DNA of 64,000 nucleotides, from assembly GCA_018608405.1 (NCBI GenBank), contig JABAZP010000036.1, positions 62,001 through 126,000 on the forward strand. The letters are read 5' to 3'. Positions 9,919 through 18,845 of the stretch are shown piece by piece. Every line of letters starts with the position of its first letter. Position 1 is the stretch's first letter. Under the pieces are notes generated by a model. The model was given only the letters and a program-made list of their open reading frames with translations, was not told where the DNA came from and did not search any database. The translations under genes and the position numbers were made by a program. The stretch comes from Flavobacteriales bacterium. Its GTDB lineage: Bacteria > Bacteroidota > Bacteroidia > Flavobacteriales_E > Vicingaceae.

Positions 9919-10812
9919 GTGACTCGATTTCTGAGATACATCATAATTGTTGCAGCAGGTATTTTACCTGCTGCAACTGTTTGTAGTCAAGATACATTAG
10001 ATAATAAGGTTAAAAATAGGAAGATCGGATTATACTCCGCTGCAGTTTATGGGGTAGGTTTGGTTGGTCTAAATGCACTTTGGTATAGTGATTATGAGAG
10101 AAGTGGGCTGCACTCTTTTAATGACAATCAAGAGTGGCTTCAGGTTGACAAAGTAGGCCATGTCTATTCAACTTTTACGCTGTCCAAGTTATCTTATGAT
10201 TTGTACTCTCATAGAGACGAGAAGAGTCGAAATCAAGCATTATTATATTCTAGTATTTCAAGTTTTGCTTTTTTAACTACTGTTGAGGTTTTTGACGGTT
10301 TTAGCAAAGAATGGGGCTTTTCTTGGGGAGATTTTGCAGCGAACACATCTGGCATAGCCCTATTTGCAGCTCAGGAGTATTTTTTGAAGCGTCAAGTTGT
10401 ACAATTGAAATATTCCTTTTACCCTACAAAGTATTCAGACCTTAGGCCGAATGTGTTAGGCTCTAGTTTATTAGAAAAAGCATTTAAAGACTACAACGGT
10501 CAGACTTACTGGGCTTCTATAAATTTGAATTTAATTCACTCAAGTATAAAACCAAAGTGGCTGTCTATCGCTTTTGGTCTGGGTGCTGATGAAATGATTT
10601 TTGCCGACCAAATTAGAAGTTCATTTAATGGGAATGTCTATGATGCAAAACGTCAATATTATTTGAGTTTAGATGTTGATTGGGAACAAATAGAAACCAA
10701 TAAGGTATGGCTCAAATGGGTTTTTAAAGTAGCGAATTGCGTTAAGGTTCCTGCCCCAAGTTTGGAATTTAAAAAGGGAAAAACCGTTCAGTTTAGGACA
10801 GTTTATTTCTAA
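9919..10812 (+). CDS. DUF2279 family protein
   Basis: A 297-residue protein of unknown function. The N-terminus looks like a signal peptide (hydrophobic residues 5-20, then VCSQ). The central region with VDKVGHVYSTFTLSKLSYDL and FDGFSKEWGFSWGDFAAN is the DUF2279 signature: a conserved His in a helical membrane-associated segment and a conserved acidic/Trp stretch. The C-terminal half is beta-rich and may be barrel-like. Start GTG at 9919 lies 1 base after the stop of the M4 peptidase. An overlapping ATG at 9917 is out of frame. It is likely co-transcribed with the two peptidases, but nothing in the sequence ties it to them functionally. Confidence 0.82.
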   Translation: MTRFLRYIIIVAAGILPAATVCSQDTLDNKVKNRKIGLYSAAVYGVGLVGLNALWYSDYERSGLHSFNDNQEWLQVDKVGHVYSTFTLSKLSYDLYSHRDEKSRNQALLYSSISSFAFLTTVEVFDGFSKEWGFSWGDFAANTSGIALFAAQEYFLKRQVVQLKYSFYPTKYSDLRPNVLGSSLLEKAFKDYNGQTYWASINLNLIHSSIKPKWLSIAFGLGADEMIFADQIRSSFNGNVYDAKRQYYLSLDVDWEQIETNKVWLKWVFKVANCVKVPAPSLEFKKGKTVQFRTVYF

Positions 10813-10819
10813 TTTTAAG

Positions 10820-11377
10820 TTAGTCAAATAACTCAGGTCTTTCAATATGAAGCCGTAGGATTCCTGCCAAACTTAGACTATCTGTAATTTCTCCTCTTTT
10901 AATCATCTCTAAAACTTCTTTTAACGAAATTCTTTGAATCTCTAAGTCCTCGTCTTCATCGGGATTGGCCTCGAAAAATTCAAGATCCTCAGCTGTATAT
11001 ATAATTCCAAATTCATCTGTAACCGAATTACTTGTATGAATGGTCTGTAATTTTTCCCAACGTTGTGCAATAATTCCAGTTTCTTCTTTTAACTCTCTTT
11101 TTGCCGTTGCTAATGGATCTGTATTGAGTTGGCATCCACCCTCAGGAATTTCCCAAGAATAGGCATTCAGTGGAAATCGAAACTGACCCACTAAATAAGT
11201 ATGGTTGGTTGTATCAATTGGAATAACTCCAACGGCAATATTTTGAAATGCCACTGTTCCATATACTCCAGGTTGTCCACTGGGGTTTAATACTTCATGG
11301 TGCTCAACCTTTATCCATGGGTTCTCATAAACGGTATTTTTTTTCAAAGTCTTCCAAGGATTCTCTTTTTTATTCAT
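10820..11377 (-). CDS. NUDIX hydrolase, ADP-ribose pyrophosphatase type
   Basis: A 185-residue Nudix protein most like ADP-ribose pyrophosphatases, which split ADP-ribose into AMP and ribose 5-phosphate. The Nudix box reads GCQLNTDPLATAKRELKEET and continues GI. The catalytic R-E-x-x-E-E core is intact. The Glu usually found seven residues before that core is Thr, a position outside the catalytic core. The flanking WEIPEGG and the C-terminal acidic stretch fit the family. It is divergent from the Smr gene with 36 bases between the starts, and converges on the DUF2279 gene with a 7-base gap. The substrate is inferred from family resemblance only. Confidence 0.88.
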   Translation of the reverse strand: MNKKENPWKTLKKNTVYENPWIKVEHHEVLNPSGQPGVYGTVAFQNIAVGVIPIDTTNHTYLVGQFRFPLNAYSWEIPEGGCQLNTDPLATAKRELKEETGIIAQRWEKLQTIHTSNSVTDEFGIIYTAEDLEFFEANPDEDEDLEIQRISLKEVLEMIKRGEITDSLSLAGILRLHIERPELFD

Positions 11378-11387
11378 GTGCTCTTTT

Positions 11388-11395
11388 TACCTTTG
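11388..11395 (+). promoter_or_regulatory. Bacteroidota -7 box for the Smr gene
   Basis: TACCTTTG matches the Bacteroidota housekeeping -7 consensus TAnnTTTG exactly and lies 19 bases before the ATG of the Smr gene, within the short divergent gap. No convincing -33 TTG was placed. Confidence 0.45.
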
Positions 11396-11413
11396 CATTA
11401 AAGTACTAAAATA

Positions 11414-11962
11414 ATGAATCTATCTGTTGGTGATAAAATATATGTTACGGATGAAAGATTGGAAGGTGTTTTAATTTCATTTACTAAAATTAGCGTAACT
11501 ATAGAGTGTCCTGATGGCTTTGAATATACTTTTCCGTTGGATAAGGTGTATAAGATTACCGAAGAAGGTAAGGTGGAGAGTAAACCACAAGAGCAATCTC
11601 ATTCACAGACTTCAAGTAAAAAAAGTATAGACTCTTCATCGACGAGCGTTCAACTACTATTTAACTCAAAAAACATCACAGTAGATCTTCATTTAGAAGT
11701 TCTTGTACCACAAGAATACCAACGTTATACTGATTTAGAAGCATTAGAGTTACAGCTTGGTGCAGTGAGAGAGCTCATTCGTGAAGCAAATCGCCAACGC
11801 ATTCGAAAATTTGTAATTGTTCACGGAGTGGGGAAGGGGAAGCTTCGACGAGAAATCAGGAGACTACTAACGGACTCATATCCTGAGATAGAATTTTTAG
11901 ATGGGAATTATCAAAAATATGGGGGCGGTGCAACTGAGTTAATTATTCACCAATTTGATTGA
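11414..11962 (+). CDS. Smr-domain protein
   Basis: A 182-residue protein with a short N-terminal beta domain (about 1-50, MNLSVGDKIYVTDE), a polar Ser/Gln-rich linker (about 55-80) and a C-terminal Smr domain (about 92-182). The Smr signature is VDLHLE near the domain start, then IVHGVGKGKLRREIRR and a Gly-rich end (KYGGGATELII). Smr domains are nicking or RNA-cleaving nucleases related to the MutS2 C-terminus. There is no MutS core here, so a name such as 'mismatch repair MutS' would be misleading. The gene lies just upstream of rnpB, whose promoter box begins 11 bases after its stop. Its natural substrate cannot be read from the sequence. Confidence 0.85.
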   Translation: MNLSVGDKIYVTDERLEGVLISFTKISVTIECPDGFEYTFPLDKVYKITEEGKVESKPQEQSHSQTSSKKSIDSSSTSVQLLFNSKNITVDLHLEVLVPQEYQRYTDLEALELQLGAVRELIREANRQRIRKFVIVHGVGKGKLRREIRRLLTDSYPEIEFLDGNYQKYGGGATELIIHQFD

Positions 11963-11972
11963 AGATTAGGCT

Positions 11973-11980
11973 TACTTTTG
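11973..11980 (+). promoter_or_regulatory. -7 box of the rnpB promoter
   Basis: TACTTTTG is an exact TAnnTTTG match and ends 4 bases before the first base of helix P1 of the RNase P RNA, which is where transcription should begin. A TTG at 11955-11957 is 15 bases upstream, slightly closer than the usual 17-23. Confidence 0.6.
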
Positions 11981-11984
11981 CGGT

Positions 11985-12307
11985 AATAAATCGTTCTATC
12001 GTGCCAAGTAATTGGTAAGGAAAGTCCGGACAGCAAAGAGTACCATACCTTATGAAAGTGAGGGTTCCAATTTATTGGAAACAGCTAGTGCAACAGAAAA
12101 TAAACCGTTCCGATTTATCGGAATAAGGGTGAAAAGGCGAGGTAAGAGCTCACCGCTCCAATGGCAACAAAGGAGGCTAGGCAAACCTTATGGGCTGCAA
12201 GGTCAAATAAACCGGAAATGGGGTTACTCGCCCTTCCGGAGGGTAGACTGCGAAGATAAATGATAGAATGCCCTTATGGGTAACAGAATCTGGCTTATAG
12301 ATTTATT
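11985..12307 (+). ncRNA. rnpB: RNase P RNA (bacterial type A)
   Basis: The catalytic RNA of ribonuclease P, which removes 5' leaders from pre-tRNAs. Conserved blocks occur in the expected order: GGAAAGTCCGGAC near 12018, the AACAGCTAGTGCAACAGAAA block near 12080, GGTGAAAAGGCGAGGTAAG, GAGCTCACCGC, ACAAAGGAGGCTAGGCAAAC, GGGTTACTCGCCC, GGGTAGACTGC, the GATAAATGATAGAATGCCC block, and ACAGAATCTGGCTTATAG at the end. The ends were set by helix P1: AATAAATC (11985-11992) pairs perfectly with GATTTATT (12300-12307). Length is 323 nt. A promoter box stands 4 bases upstream and a strong terminator 4 bases downstream, giving a complete transcription unit. The 83-codon open frame inside is not a gene. Confidence 0.97.
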
Positions 12308-12311
12308 AATT

Positions 12312-12350
12312 AAAAAAAACCTCTTCGAATTCGAAGAGGTTTTTTTCTTT
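12312..12350. terminator. Bidirectional terminator between rnpB and the T9SS-secreted protein gene
   Basis: A 12-bp perfect self-complementary stem (AACCTCTTCGAA paired with TTCGAAGAGGTT, 12319-12342) is flanked by eight A on the left and a T run on the right. It can therefore serve rnpB on the plus strand and the convergent gene ending at 12367. Confidence 0.88.
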
Positions 12351-12366
12351 TGAAGTTCTATCTAAG

Positions 12367-15300
12367 TTATTGTATGATTAACTTTTGTGTGTTAGAAGTA
12401 GCATCATTGCTAATTTTTACAAAGTAAATTCCTTTCGCAATTGAGCTAACATCTATTTTATGGATTCTATCACGTGCAGCAGGTATTTCTTCATTGTAAA
12501 TCAATTGACCTCTTGTATCTAAAATTTCAACAGTTATTGATTTTGCAGTTGTTGGCGTGACCAAATTAAATGCATCTTCTGTTGGGTTTGGATACAGGGA
12601 GAAGGTTATTCCATCTTCAGAGCTTACTTTTTCCACTGAAACAGGCATGTCAAGTGATACATTATCAATTCCAAATCCTTCTCTAGTCACAGAACCGTCT
12701 GAACTAAATGCAAATCTGAACTTCACACTTGGAAAGCCTGCAACCCCTGATAACACATTGGATGTTGAATCCCACACCCCAGAACCGGAAACATTTGAAC
12801 CATCCCACCATTGGTTACCCAAATCGTTGTACCAATTAAAAGCTCCTCCTAAGTCAATCGACTTTGTCCAAGTTACTCCACCATCAGTCGAAACATCCAC
12901 CCAACCTTCATCACAGCATGCTTCTGTTTCGAAGGTAAGTGAGAATCTCAAAACTGGATCCATTGTTTGCGCTGAAAGATCAAAACAAGGAGACTCTAAA
13001 TACGACAATTCATTGTCATTATGGGCTCCTGATAAATTAGTAGCCCATGCTCCTGTTCCAGTTGCGGCACTTGCAATAACAGTTCCTGTAGGTGTTCCCC
13101 ATGCCCACGATGAAGCAGCTCCTGATGCTGTCCATCCACCACTACTGGTTTCAAAACCTTCAGAATAAGGAAAACTCGCAATTGGAATACTTGATATTAC
13201 TTGTGTAATCGTATCGTTTAATGGATTTGCATCTAAGACAGCACCGGTGTACATTTTAAATGAATAATTACCCGGCACTGACAAGTTCACTAAAGACGTA
13301 CTAAAAGTGTGCACATATGACGCTCCGGGTAAAATGGTTGCGGTTATTGTTTCTGTCACAGCAGCTCCACCATTCAACTCAAAACTAACAGGGGTAGATG
13401 TTAATGTATCTGCTCCAAAGTTTTGGATTTGAACTTTTACTGAATCTGAAGTACTCAAACCACAACCTGTTACCGGTGAAATTAAAGCAACTGCTCCTGC
13501 ATCTACTCCTGGTGGTAAATCAATACGTACGTTATCAATACCAACACCTTCTCGAACCACAGAACCATCTGAGCTGAAACCGAACCTAATTTTAACATTT
13601 GACTGTCCTGCAAGACCAACAAGTTCGTTTTCCGCATTCACCCAAACTCCGGCTCCTCCTGATGAAGTTCCGTCCCACCATTGGTTTCCTAAATCGTTAA
13701 ACCATTCTAAAGCGCCGCCACTGTCAACTAGTCTGGACCATGTGTTTCCTCCATCCGTTGAATAGTCTACCCAAGCCTCATCACAACAAGATTCTGTATC
13801 GTAAGTCAATGAAAAATATAATATGGGATCAACAGTTAATGAAGATAAATCAATACAAGGGGACTCGATAAACGATGTTTCGTTATTGTTGTGGTTTCCT
13901 GTTAAGTTGGTTACCCATGCTCCAAATCCTCCTGCAGCAGAGTTTATTACAGAGCCATTAGGAATTCCGATTGACCAAGAGTTATTCGTTCCGCTAGAAA
14001 TCCATCCGCCATTGCCGTTTTCAAACCCTTCAAGGTAAGGGAAGCTAGAAACCAATGGAATATTGTCAAAAGTTAAATTAGTTGTGTCGTTTAGTGCATT
14101 CCCATCATTAGCAGCCATTGAATAAGACTTAATCGTATAGGTTCCGTTAGTAGATACATTTACCGTTGTGCTAAAACAAAAGATAGTTGTATCTCCGGGG
14201 TTTAGGGTACCAAAAACAGTATCCGTGAATAGTTGATTGTTAAATTCAAATACAACAGGTACGTTCATTGTTGGAGACGATCCATAATTTGTAAGAGCAA
14301 TGCAAACAGAATCTGCCGTGCCCAAACCACAACCCGTAACTGGTGAAACAATTGATGTAACACCCAAATCGGTTGCTGGGGCATCTAAAATTAAAATATC
14401 ATCAAATGCAAAACCATCACGAGTAACAGAACCATCGGAACCGTGGAATATTCTAAATCGAACGGAAGGTTGATTTGCAGCCGCAGGTAAATCATGTTCA
14501 GCCAGTAACCAGCCACCTGATCCTAAACCTCCCGTAATTGTCCAACCGTCTCCTGTAAAACCTGCAGTTTGAAGACCGTTGATTGTATTGTCGTTGTACC
14601 AGTTGTTTGGATTTCCAAAAGCACCAACTTGTGTCCAAGTAATTCCGTCATTTGTGGTCATTTGTAAAACAGCACCATCCCATGAAGATTCTGAATCATA
14701 CCAAATGTTCATTTTGATTTGAGGTGCATTTAAACTTGAAAAGTCAAAACATGGACTAATTACAAAAGAGGCATCTCCATCTAAATAGTCACCTGCAGGG
14801 TTCGTTACGTATGCGTTAAATCCATTAGCAGCACTGTTAATAACGGTTCCGGTAGGAATGCCAACAGCCCAAGTGCTATTCACGCCTCCGGAGACCCAAT
14901 TGCCATTGCCATTTTCAAATCCCTCGTTGTAGGGGAAGGTTGTAATGGCGGGATTTAATGTAGTGGTAAAAAATGCACTATCGTTTGCACTGTTGTTGTC
15001 GCCTCTAATGGCAGAATAAACAACAATGTTGTATGAACCAGCGGCAGATAAATTTGCTTTTGTAGCAAAACTATACTGCAACGTATCTCCTGGATTAATT
15101 GAGTCCAGAATATTTTCTGGAACAATGCTTCCTCCATTGATGATATACCTAATTGGAATATTTCTAATTGTTGTGGAACCAAAATTGACGATGCTTGCAG
15201 TGATTGTTTCGTTGGAATCCAAGCTACACGCTGACACGGGCAAAGAGTCGACAGAAACAACGGCAGCATCATCAGGCACGGGTTGAAATACCCTAACATT

Positions 15301-15855
15301 GTCTAAGATCCAATACCACCCCCAACCCGGGTCTGTATATCTAAACCTAACTTGGACATTTGAAATTCCTGCAGCGTACTGAGAAATATCGATTATCTCG
15401 TGGGTGGTCACAAAGGAAACAGTTGGATCAGTATTAACCGTAAAAATTGTATCCGTAACCCAGTTGGTTCCATCAAAGATTTGCAATTCGCCAGTTCCAG
15501 TTCCAATCGTTCTATAGTAATGGTCGAATTCTAAAATAACAACAGATGCCTGGCTCGCATCAAAATTTGTTGATGATAAGTAGGTGTCGTCATCCCATGG
15601 AGTACCATGCCAATCGCCGTCAGCGCTAGCAAACGGGGCAACTATTGGAAGAGATGGAGTTCTGCTCCCAGGATTATCAAATCTCCAGATAGAATCAGAT
15701 GTTCTATTGGGAATGCTGTCTACGTTTTTCCATCCGCTTGATAAAGGAGGTGAAACGGGATTGATAAACGTGCTAAAGTCTTCATCTAAATAAATTTGAG
15801 CAGAGCTGCCAAAGCCTATGGCAAGGGCAAAAAAGAGCGTAATTATTCTTTTCAT
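12367..15855 (-). CDS. Large repeat-built secreted protein with T9SS type A sorting domain
   Basis: A 1162-residue secreted protein. It has a signal peptide (about 1-19) and a first adhesion-like beta domain (about 20-195). Three copies follow of a module of about 290 residues made of a MAM/choice-of-anchor-like domain and a CARDB-like Ig domain. The MAM-like parts start near residues 305, 604 and 894 with FPYNEGFENGNG, FPYLEGFENGNG and FPYSEGFETSSG. Each contains SPCxDxS and a later RExxxxDD/N motif (DGFAFDDI, EGVGIDNV, EGFGIDNV). The end (about 1072-1162) is a sorting domain with SLYPNPTEDAF and KGIYFVKIS. No catalytic motif was seen, so a surface adhesin or matrix component is likely (inference). 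It should be T9SS cargo. Confidence 0.9.
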   Translation of the reverse strand: MKRIITLFFALAIGFGSSAQIYLDEDFSTFINPVSPPLSSGWKNVDSIPNRTSDSIWRFDNPGSRTPSLPIVAPFASADGDWHGTPWDDDTYLSSTNFDASQASVVILEFDHYYRTIGTGTGELQIFDGTNWVTDTIFTVNTDPTVSFVTTHEIIDISQYAAGISNVQVRFRYTDPGWGWYWILDNVRVFQPVPDDAAVVSVDSLPVSACSLDSNETITASIVNFGSTTIRNIPIRYIINGGSIVPENILDSINPGDTLQYSFATKANLSAAGSYNIVVYSAIRGDNNSANDSAFFTTTLNPAITTFPYNEGFENGNGNWVSGGVNSTWAVGIPTGTVINSAANGFNAYVTNPAGDYLDGDASFVISPCFDFSSLNAPQIKMNIWYDSESSWDGAVLQMTTNDGITWTQVGAFGNPNNWYNDNTINGLQTAGFTGDGWTITGGLGSGGWLLAEHDLPAAANQPSVRFRIFHGSDGSVTRDGFAFDDILILDAPATDLGVTSIVSPVTGCGLGTADSVCIALTNYGSSPTMNVPVVFEFNNQLFTDTVFGTLNPGDTTIFCFSTTVNVSTNGTYTIKSYSMAANDGNALNDTTNLTFDNIPLVSSFPYLEGFENGNGGWISSGTNNSWSIGIPNGSVINSAAGGFGAWVTNLTGNHNNNETSFIESPCIDLSSLTVDPILYFSLTYDTESCCDEAWVDYSTDGGNTWSRLVDSGGALEWFNDLGNQWWDGTSSGGAGVWVNAENELVGLAGQSNVKIRFGFSSDGSVVREGVGIDNVRIDLPPGVDAGAVALISPVTGCGLSTSDSVKVQIQNFGADTLTSTPVSFELNGGAAVTETITATILPGASYVHTFSTSLVNLSVPGNYSFKMYTGAVLDANPLNDTITQVISSIPIASFPYSEGFETSSGGWTASGAASSWAWGTPTGTVIASAATGTGAWATNLSGAHNDNELSYLESPCFDLSAQTMDPVLRFSLTFETEACCDEGWVDVSTDGGVTWTKSIDLGGAFNWYNDLGNQWWDGSNVSGSGVWDSTSNVLSGVAGFPSVKFRFAFSSDGSVTREGFGIDNVSLDMPVSVEKVSSEDGITFSLYPNPTEDAFNLVTPTTAKSITVEILDTRGQLIYNEEIPAARDRIHKIDVSSIAKGIYFVKISNDATSNTQKLIIQ

Positions 15856-15910
15856 AAAAGGGTGTTGTTAAGTATAAATTAAAGTTAGGACTAATTTTAG
15901 TTACGAAAGG

Positions 15911-16567
15911 TTAAACTGTCTTAAAAAATCCGTCATTCATTTCTAAAGAGCGATCGCAAATTTTAGCAAGTGATTGATCATGAGTAACTATTACGAATGT
16001 TTGTTTAAACTCGTCACGTAAGTCAAAGAATAATTGATGTAAGTCTTTTGCATTTTTGCTGTCAAGGTTTCCCGAAGGCTCATCTGCAAAAATTATTTTT
16101 GGCGAATTGATTAATGCTCTGGCGGTTGCAACTCTTTGTTGCTCTCCTCCAGAAAGTTCATTTGGTTTGTGATTCAAACGATGGGTAAGCCCCAATCTGT
16201 CCAGCAATGCTTTTGCTTTCTCTTCTGCTTTCTTTTTAGAAATTCCTGCTATGAATGCAGGCATGCACACATTTTCTAATGCTGTAAATTCCGGAAGTAA
16301 GTGGTGAAATTGAAAAATAAACCCAATGTTTTTATTCCTAAAGTCTGCTAACTCTTTGTCGCTTAATTTCGAAATGTTGGTGTTGTCATAAAACACCTCA
16401 CCTTGGTCAGCATTGGTTAGTGTGCCTAAAACTTGAAGTAGGGTCGTCTTGCCGGCTCCTGAACTGCCCATAATTGAAACGATTTCACCATTCTTTACTT
16501 CAAGGTCAACTCCTTTTAAAATTTTTACGTCACCAAACGCTTTGTGAATATTTTTTGCTACAATCAA
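15911..16567 (-). CDS. LolD-like ABC transporter ATP-binding protein
   Basis: ABC ATPase of the LolD/MacB/FtsE class (about 219 residues), which powers lipoprotein release or similar extrusion with partner permeases. Motifs: Walker [11 protein letters not shown]-loop [10 protein letters not shown], signature [15 protein letters not shown], Walker [13 protein letters not shown], and the switch His in VTHDQ. The Q-loop and the EPSGNLD motif are typical of LolD. No permease gene is adjacent. No ATG fits the N-terminus: TTG at 16567 gives [14 protein letters not shown] as in relatives. TTG codons at 16573 and 16606 are alternatives, the latter adding 13 unusual residues. Lipoprotein sorting is inferred from family only. 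Confidence 0.85.
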   Translation of the reverse strand: MIVAKNIHKAFGDVKILKGVDLEVKNGEIVSIMGSSGAGKTTLLQVLGTLTNADQGEVFYDNTNISKLSDKELADFRNKNIGFIFQFHHLLPEFTALENVCMPAFIAGISKKKAEEKAKALLDRLGLTHRLNHKPNELSGGEQQRVATARALINSPKIIFADEPSGNLDSKNAKDLHQLFFDLRDEFKQTFVIVTHDQSLAKICDRSLEMNDGFFKTV

Positions 16568-16687
16568 AATCAATACTTTGATGCACGAATTTAGGAATTC
16601 TTTCAAGTTATACTGACGATTCCGTAGGCACCTTCATTTTAAATTGAATAATGTCAAAAAACACTTTTTATTTCGAGGGCAAAAATT

Positions 16688-16695
16688 TACTTTTG
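16688..16695 (+). promoter_or_regulatory. -7 box of the sucC promoter
   Basis: TACTTTTG is an exact TAnnTTTG match 27 bases before the sucC ATG. The -33 TTG is not obvious at normal spacing; only TTT is present there. Confidence 0.5.
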
Positions 16696-16722
16696 AGGTC
16701 CAAAAAATAAAACAAATAGCAG

Positions 16723-17913
16723 ATGAATATTCACGAATATCAGGCAAAAGAAACACTAAAAGGATTTGGTGTTGCTATACAAGAAGGTATTGTAGCTCAA
16801 ACACCTGAAGAGGCAGTTGAAGCGGCAAAAAAAATGACGGAGCAAACTGGAACAGAATGGTGGGTAATTAAGGCTCAAGTGCATGCAGGTGGTCGTGGAA
16901 AAGGCGGTGGCGTTAAATTGGCGAAATCGTTAGATGAAGTAAAATCAATTTCCAATGATATCATTGAAATGGATTTAGTTACTCCTCAAACTTCTGCAGA
17001 AGGTAAGAGAGTGCATCAGGTGCTTGTTGCTCAAGATGTATATTATCCAGGAGAAAGTGAAACAGAAGAGTTTTACGTTAGTGTGCTTTTAAACAGAGCA
17101 ACAGGTAGAAACATGATCATGTATTCTACTGAAGGTGGAATGGATATTGAAGCGGTAGCTGAGGCCACCCCACATTTAATCTTTCATGAAGAAATTGATC
17201 CTTCATTTGGGTTGCAAGGTTTTCAAGCTAGAAAAATAGCATTTAACTTAGGCCTTTCAGGGAATGCATTTAAGCAGATGGTGAAGTTTGTATTTGCATT
17301 GTACAAAGCATATGATTCAATTGACGCTAGCTTATTTGAGATTAATCCGGTGTTAAAGACATCTGATGATAAAATTATAGCGGTAGATTCTAAGGTTAGT
17401 TTAGATGAAAATGCGTTGTACCGTCATAAGGACTTAGCTGCAATGCGCGATATCCGTGAAGAAGATGCAACAGAAGTTGAAGCAGGCGAAGCCGGGTTGA
17501 ATTTCGTGAACTTAGATGGTAACGTTGGTTGCATGGTGAACGGAGCAGGTTTAGCAATGGCAACCATGGACATTATTAAGTTAAGTGGTGGAAATCCTGC
17601 AAACTTTTTAGATGTTGGAGGTACAGCTAACGCAGAAAGAGTAGAGAAGGCATTTAGAATTATTCTGAAAGATAGTAATGTCAAGGCTATTTTGGTGAAT
17701 ATCTTTGGAGGTATTGTAAGGTGTGACAGAGTTGCTCAAGGAGTAGTTGATGCATACAAAAATATTGGAGAGATTCCGGTGCCAATTATTGTTCGTTTAC
17801 AAGGAACCAATGCTGAAGAGGCAAAGAAAATTATTGATGAGTCTGGATTAAAGGTTCATTCAGCGATTTTATTGCAAGAGGCGGCTGATAAGGTTGCTGA
17901 GGTTTTAGCTTAA
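16723..17913 (+). CDS. sucC: Succinate-CoA ligase (ADP-forming), beta subunit
   Basis: A 396-residue beta subunit of succinyl-CoA synthetase, which makes ATP or GTP from succinyl-CoA in the TCA cycle. It starts MNIHEYQAKETLKGFGV as in the family and has an N-terminal ATP-grasp fold (VKAQVHAGGRGKGGGVKLAK around residues 50-70, the nucleotide-binding loop). The metal-binding FEINPV and the C-terminal CoA-ligase part (GNVGCMVNGAGLAMATMD, GGTANAERV, NIFGGIVRCD) follow. Length is normal. The alpha subunit gene sucD is not next to it; separate sucC and sucD loci are common in Bacteroidota. It is a single-gene unit, with its own -7 box upstream and a strong terminator downstream. Confidence 0.97.
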   Translation: MNIHEYQAKETLKGFGVAIQEGIVAQTPEEAVEAAKKMTEQTGTEWWVIKAQVHAGGRGKGGGVKLAKSLDEVKSISNDIIEMDLVTPQTSAEGKRVHQVLVAQDVYYPGESETEEFYVSVLLNRATGRNMIMYSTEGGMDIEAVAEATPHLIFHEEIDPSFGLQGFQARKIAFNLGLSGNAFKQMVKFVFALYKAYDSIDASLFEINPVLKTSDDKIIAVDSKVSLDENALYRHKDLAAMRDIREEDATEVEAGEAGLNFVNLDGNVGCMVNGAGLAMATMDIIKLSGGNPANFLDVGGTANAERVEKAFRIILKDSNVKAILVNIFGGIVRCDRVAQGVVDAYKNIGEIPVPIIVRLQGTNAEEAKKIIDESGLKVHSAILLQEAADKVAEVLA

Positions 17914-17935
17914 CAACATCTGCTTAAAATAAATG

Positions 17936-17971
17936 AAAAGGATGCTCTAATAAAATGGAGCATCCTTTTTT
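17936..17971 (+). terminator. Terminator after sucC
   Basis: A perfect inverted repeat AAAAGGATGCTC / GAGCATCCTTTT with a 10-base loop and a following T run begins 22 bases after the sucC stop. The A-rich left side means it may also serve the methyltransferase gene approaching on the minus strand. Confidence 0.85.
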
Positions 17972-18002
17972 ATTAGAGGTTATTACATCGGATGGTTTAA
18001 AG

Positions 18003-18803
18003 CTAACCTTCTTTGCGAATCAAATAATACACGCAAGATGTCCAATAATTTCGAAAATACGGAATAGCGCTTAAGAAAGAAAGCTGATTTCTAGGCTTTA
18101 AATTGAATTTGTATTTATAGATGGGGTTAATCAAGTAAAACTGCTTAAGCGGAATGCTATAATTATTCTTTTTACTCAGCCTCTCAAAGCGTTCAATACT
18201 AATTCCTGTCTCTTTTATTTCTACCATACCTTCAATCTTGGCTTCGCTTTCTCCGCCTAATTTAAGGAGTAACTTGTAGAGTGGCATGGGCAGCAAATGG
18301 TAGTAGGGTAGTTTTGACAATAATTTGCCGTTCACCAGCTGCTGATGTCCTCCAAAAGGCATTTTCCAGGGAGGAAATCCAAAAAAGATATGTGCGTTCG
18401 GTTTAAGAAAGTCTCTAATGTATTCTAGAAATCGGTCTTGGTCGTGAATGTGTTCAATGACATCCTTTAGAATAATGAGGTCAAACTTTTCATCAATATC
18501 ACTTTGCAAGTCCATATCGTAGATATTCTTGCTCATTAACTTTGCGTTACCCTCTTGCAGTTCTTTTTCAAATACTTTTTCGGCTATCTTTAGTCTAGAT
18601 TCTTGAAGTTCAACTCCAAAACCGAAACAGCCTCTGTCGGTGAATGCTTTTAATACGCCTCCTTCAGCACAACCAATTTCCATTACCCTCATTCCCTTGC
18701 TCAATGGCAATGTTTTTTCGATAAAAGGTATTACGTAGTTTTTAGCATTTTCATACTGCCATTTTATGTAAGTGTCTTTATCTTTATGAAATTCGAAGGC
18801 CAT
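18003..18803 (-). CDS. Class I SAM-dependent methyltransferase
   Basis: A 266-residue Rossmann-fold methyltransferase of the Methyltransf_11/23 type. Motif I is MRVMEIGCAEGGVLKAF (about residues 38-54), followed by FGVELQESRL (acidic residue of motif II), DLIILKDVIEHIHD (motif IV, about 107-120) and FGFPPWKMPFGGHQ. The His-rich EHIHD is typical of enzymes acting on small or lipid-linked substrates, but the substrate is unknown. The gene is divergent from the SDR gene, with 42 bases between start codons. The last 70 residues are basic and aromatic and may contact membrane or a partner (inference). Confidence 0.85.
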   Translation of the reverse strand: MAFEFHKDKDTYIKWQYENAKNYVIPFIEKTLPLSKGMRVMEIGCAEGGVLKAFTDRGCFGFGVELQESRLKIAEKVFEKELQEGNAKLMSKNIYDMDLQSDIDEKFDLIILKDVIEHIHDQDRFLEYIRDFLKPNAHIFFGFPPWKMPFGGHQQLVNGKLLSKLPYYHLLPMPLYKLLLKLGGESEAKIEGMVEIKETGISIERFERLSKKNNYSIPLKQFYLINPIYKYKFNLKPRNQLSFLSAIPYFRNYWTSCVYYLIRKEG

Positions 18804-18845
18804 ATTCTATTTGGTATAGGAAAGGCTAAAATTAGGAGATTTTTT

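Noticed and set aside
12001-12008. CGTGCCAA, a second copy of the sigma-54-like -24 block
   Set aside because: It lies within conserved RNase P RNA sequence and has no -12 partner at the right spacing.
12012-12263. An 83-codon open frame on the plus strand
   Set aside because: It lies wholly inside the RNase P RNA gene; the bases are explained by conserved RNA blocks.
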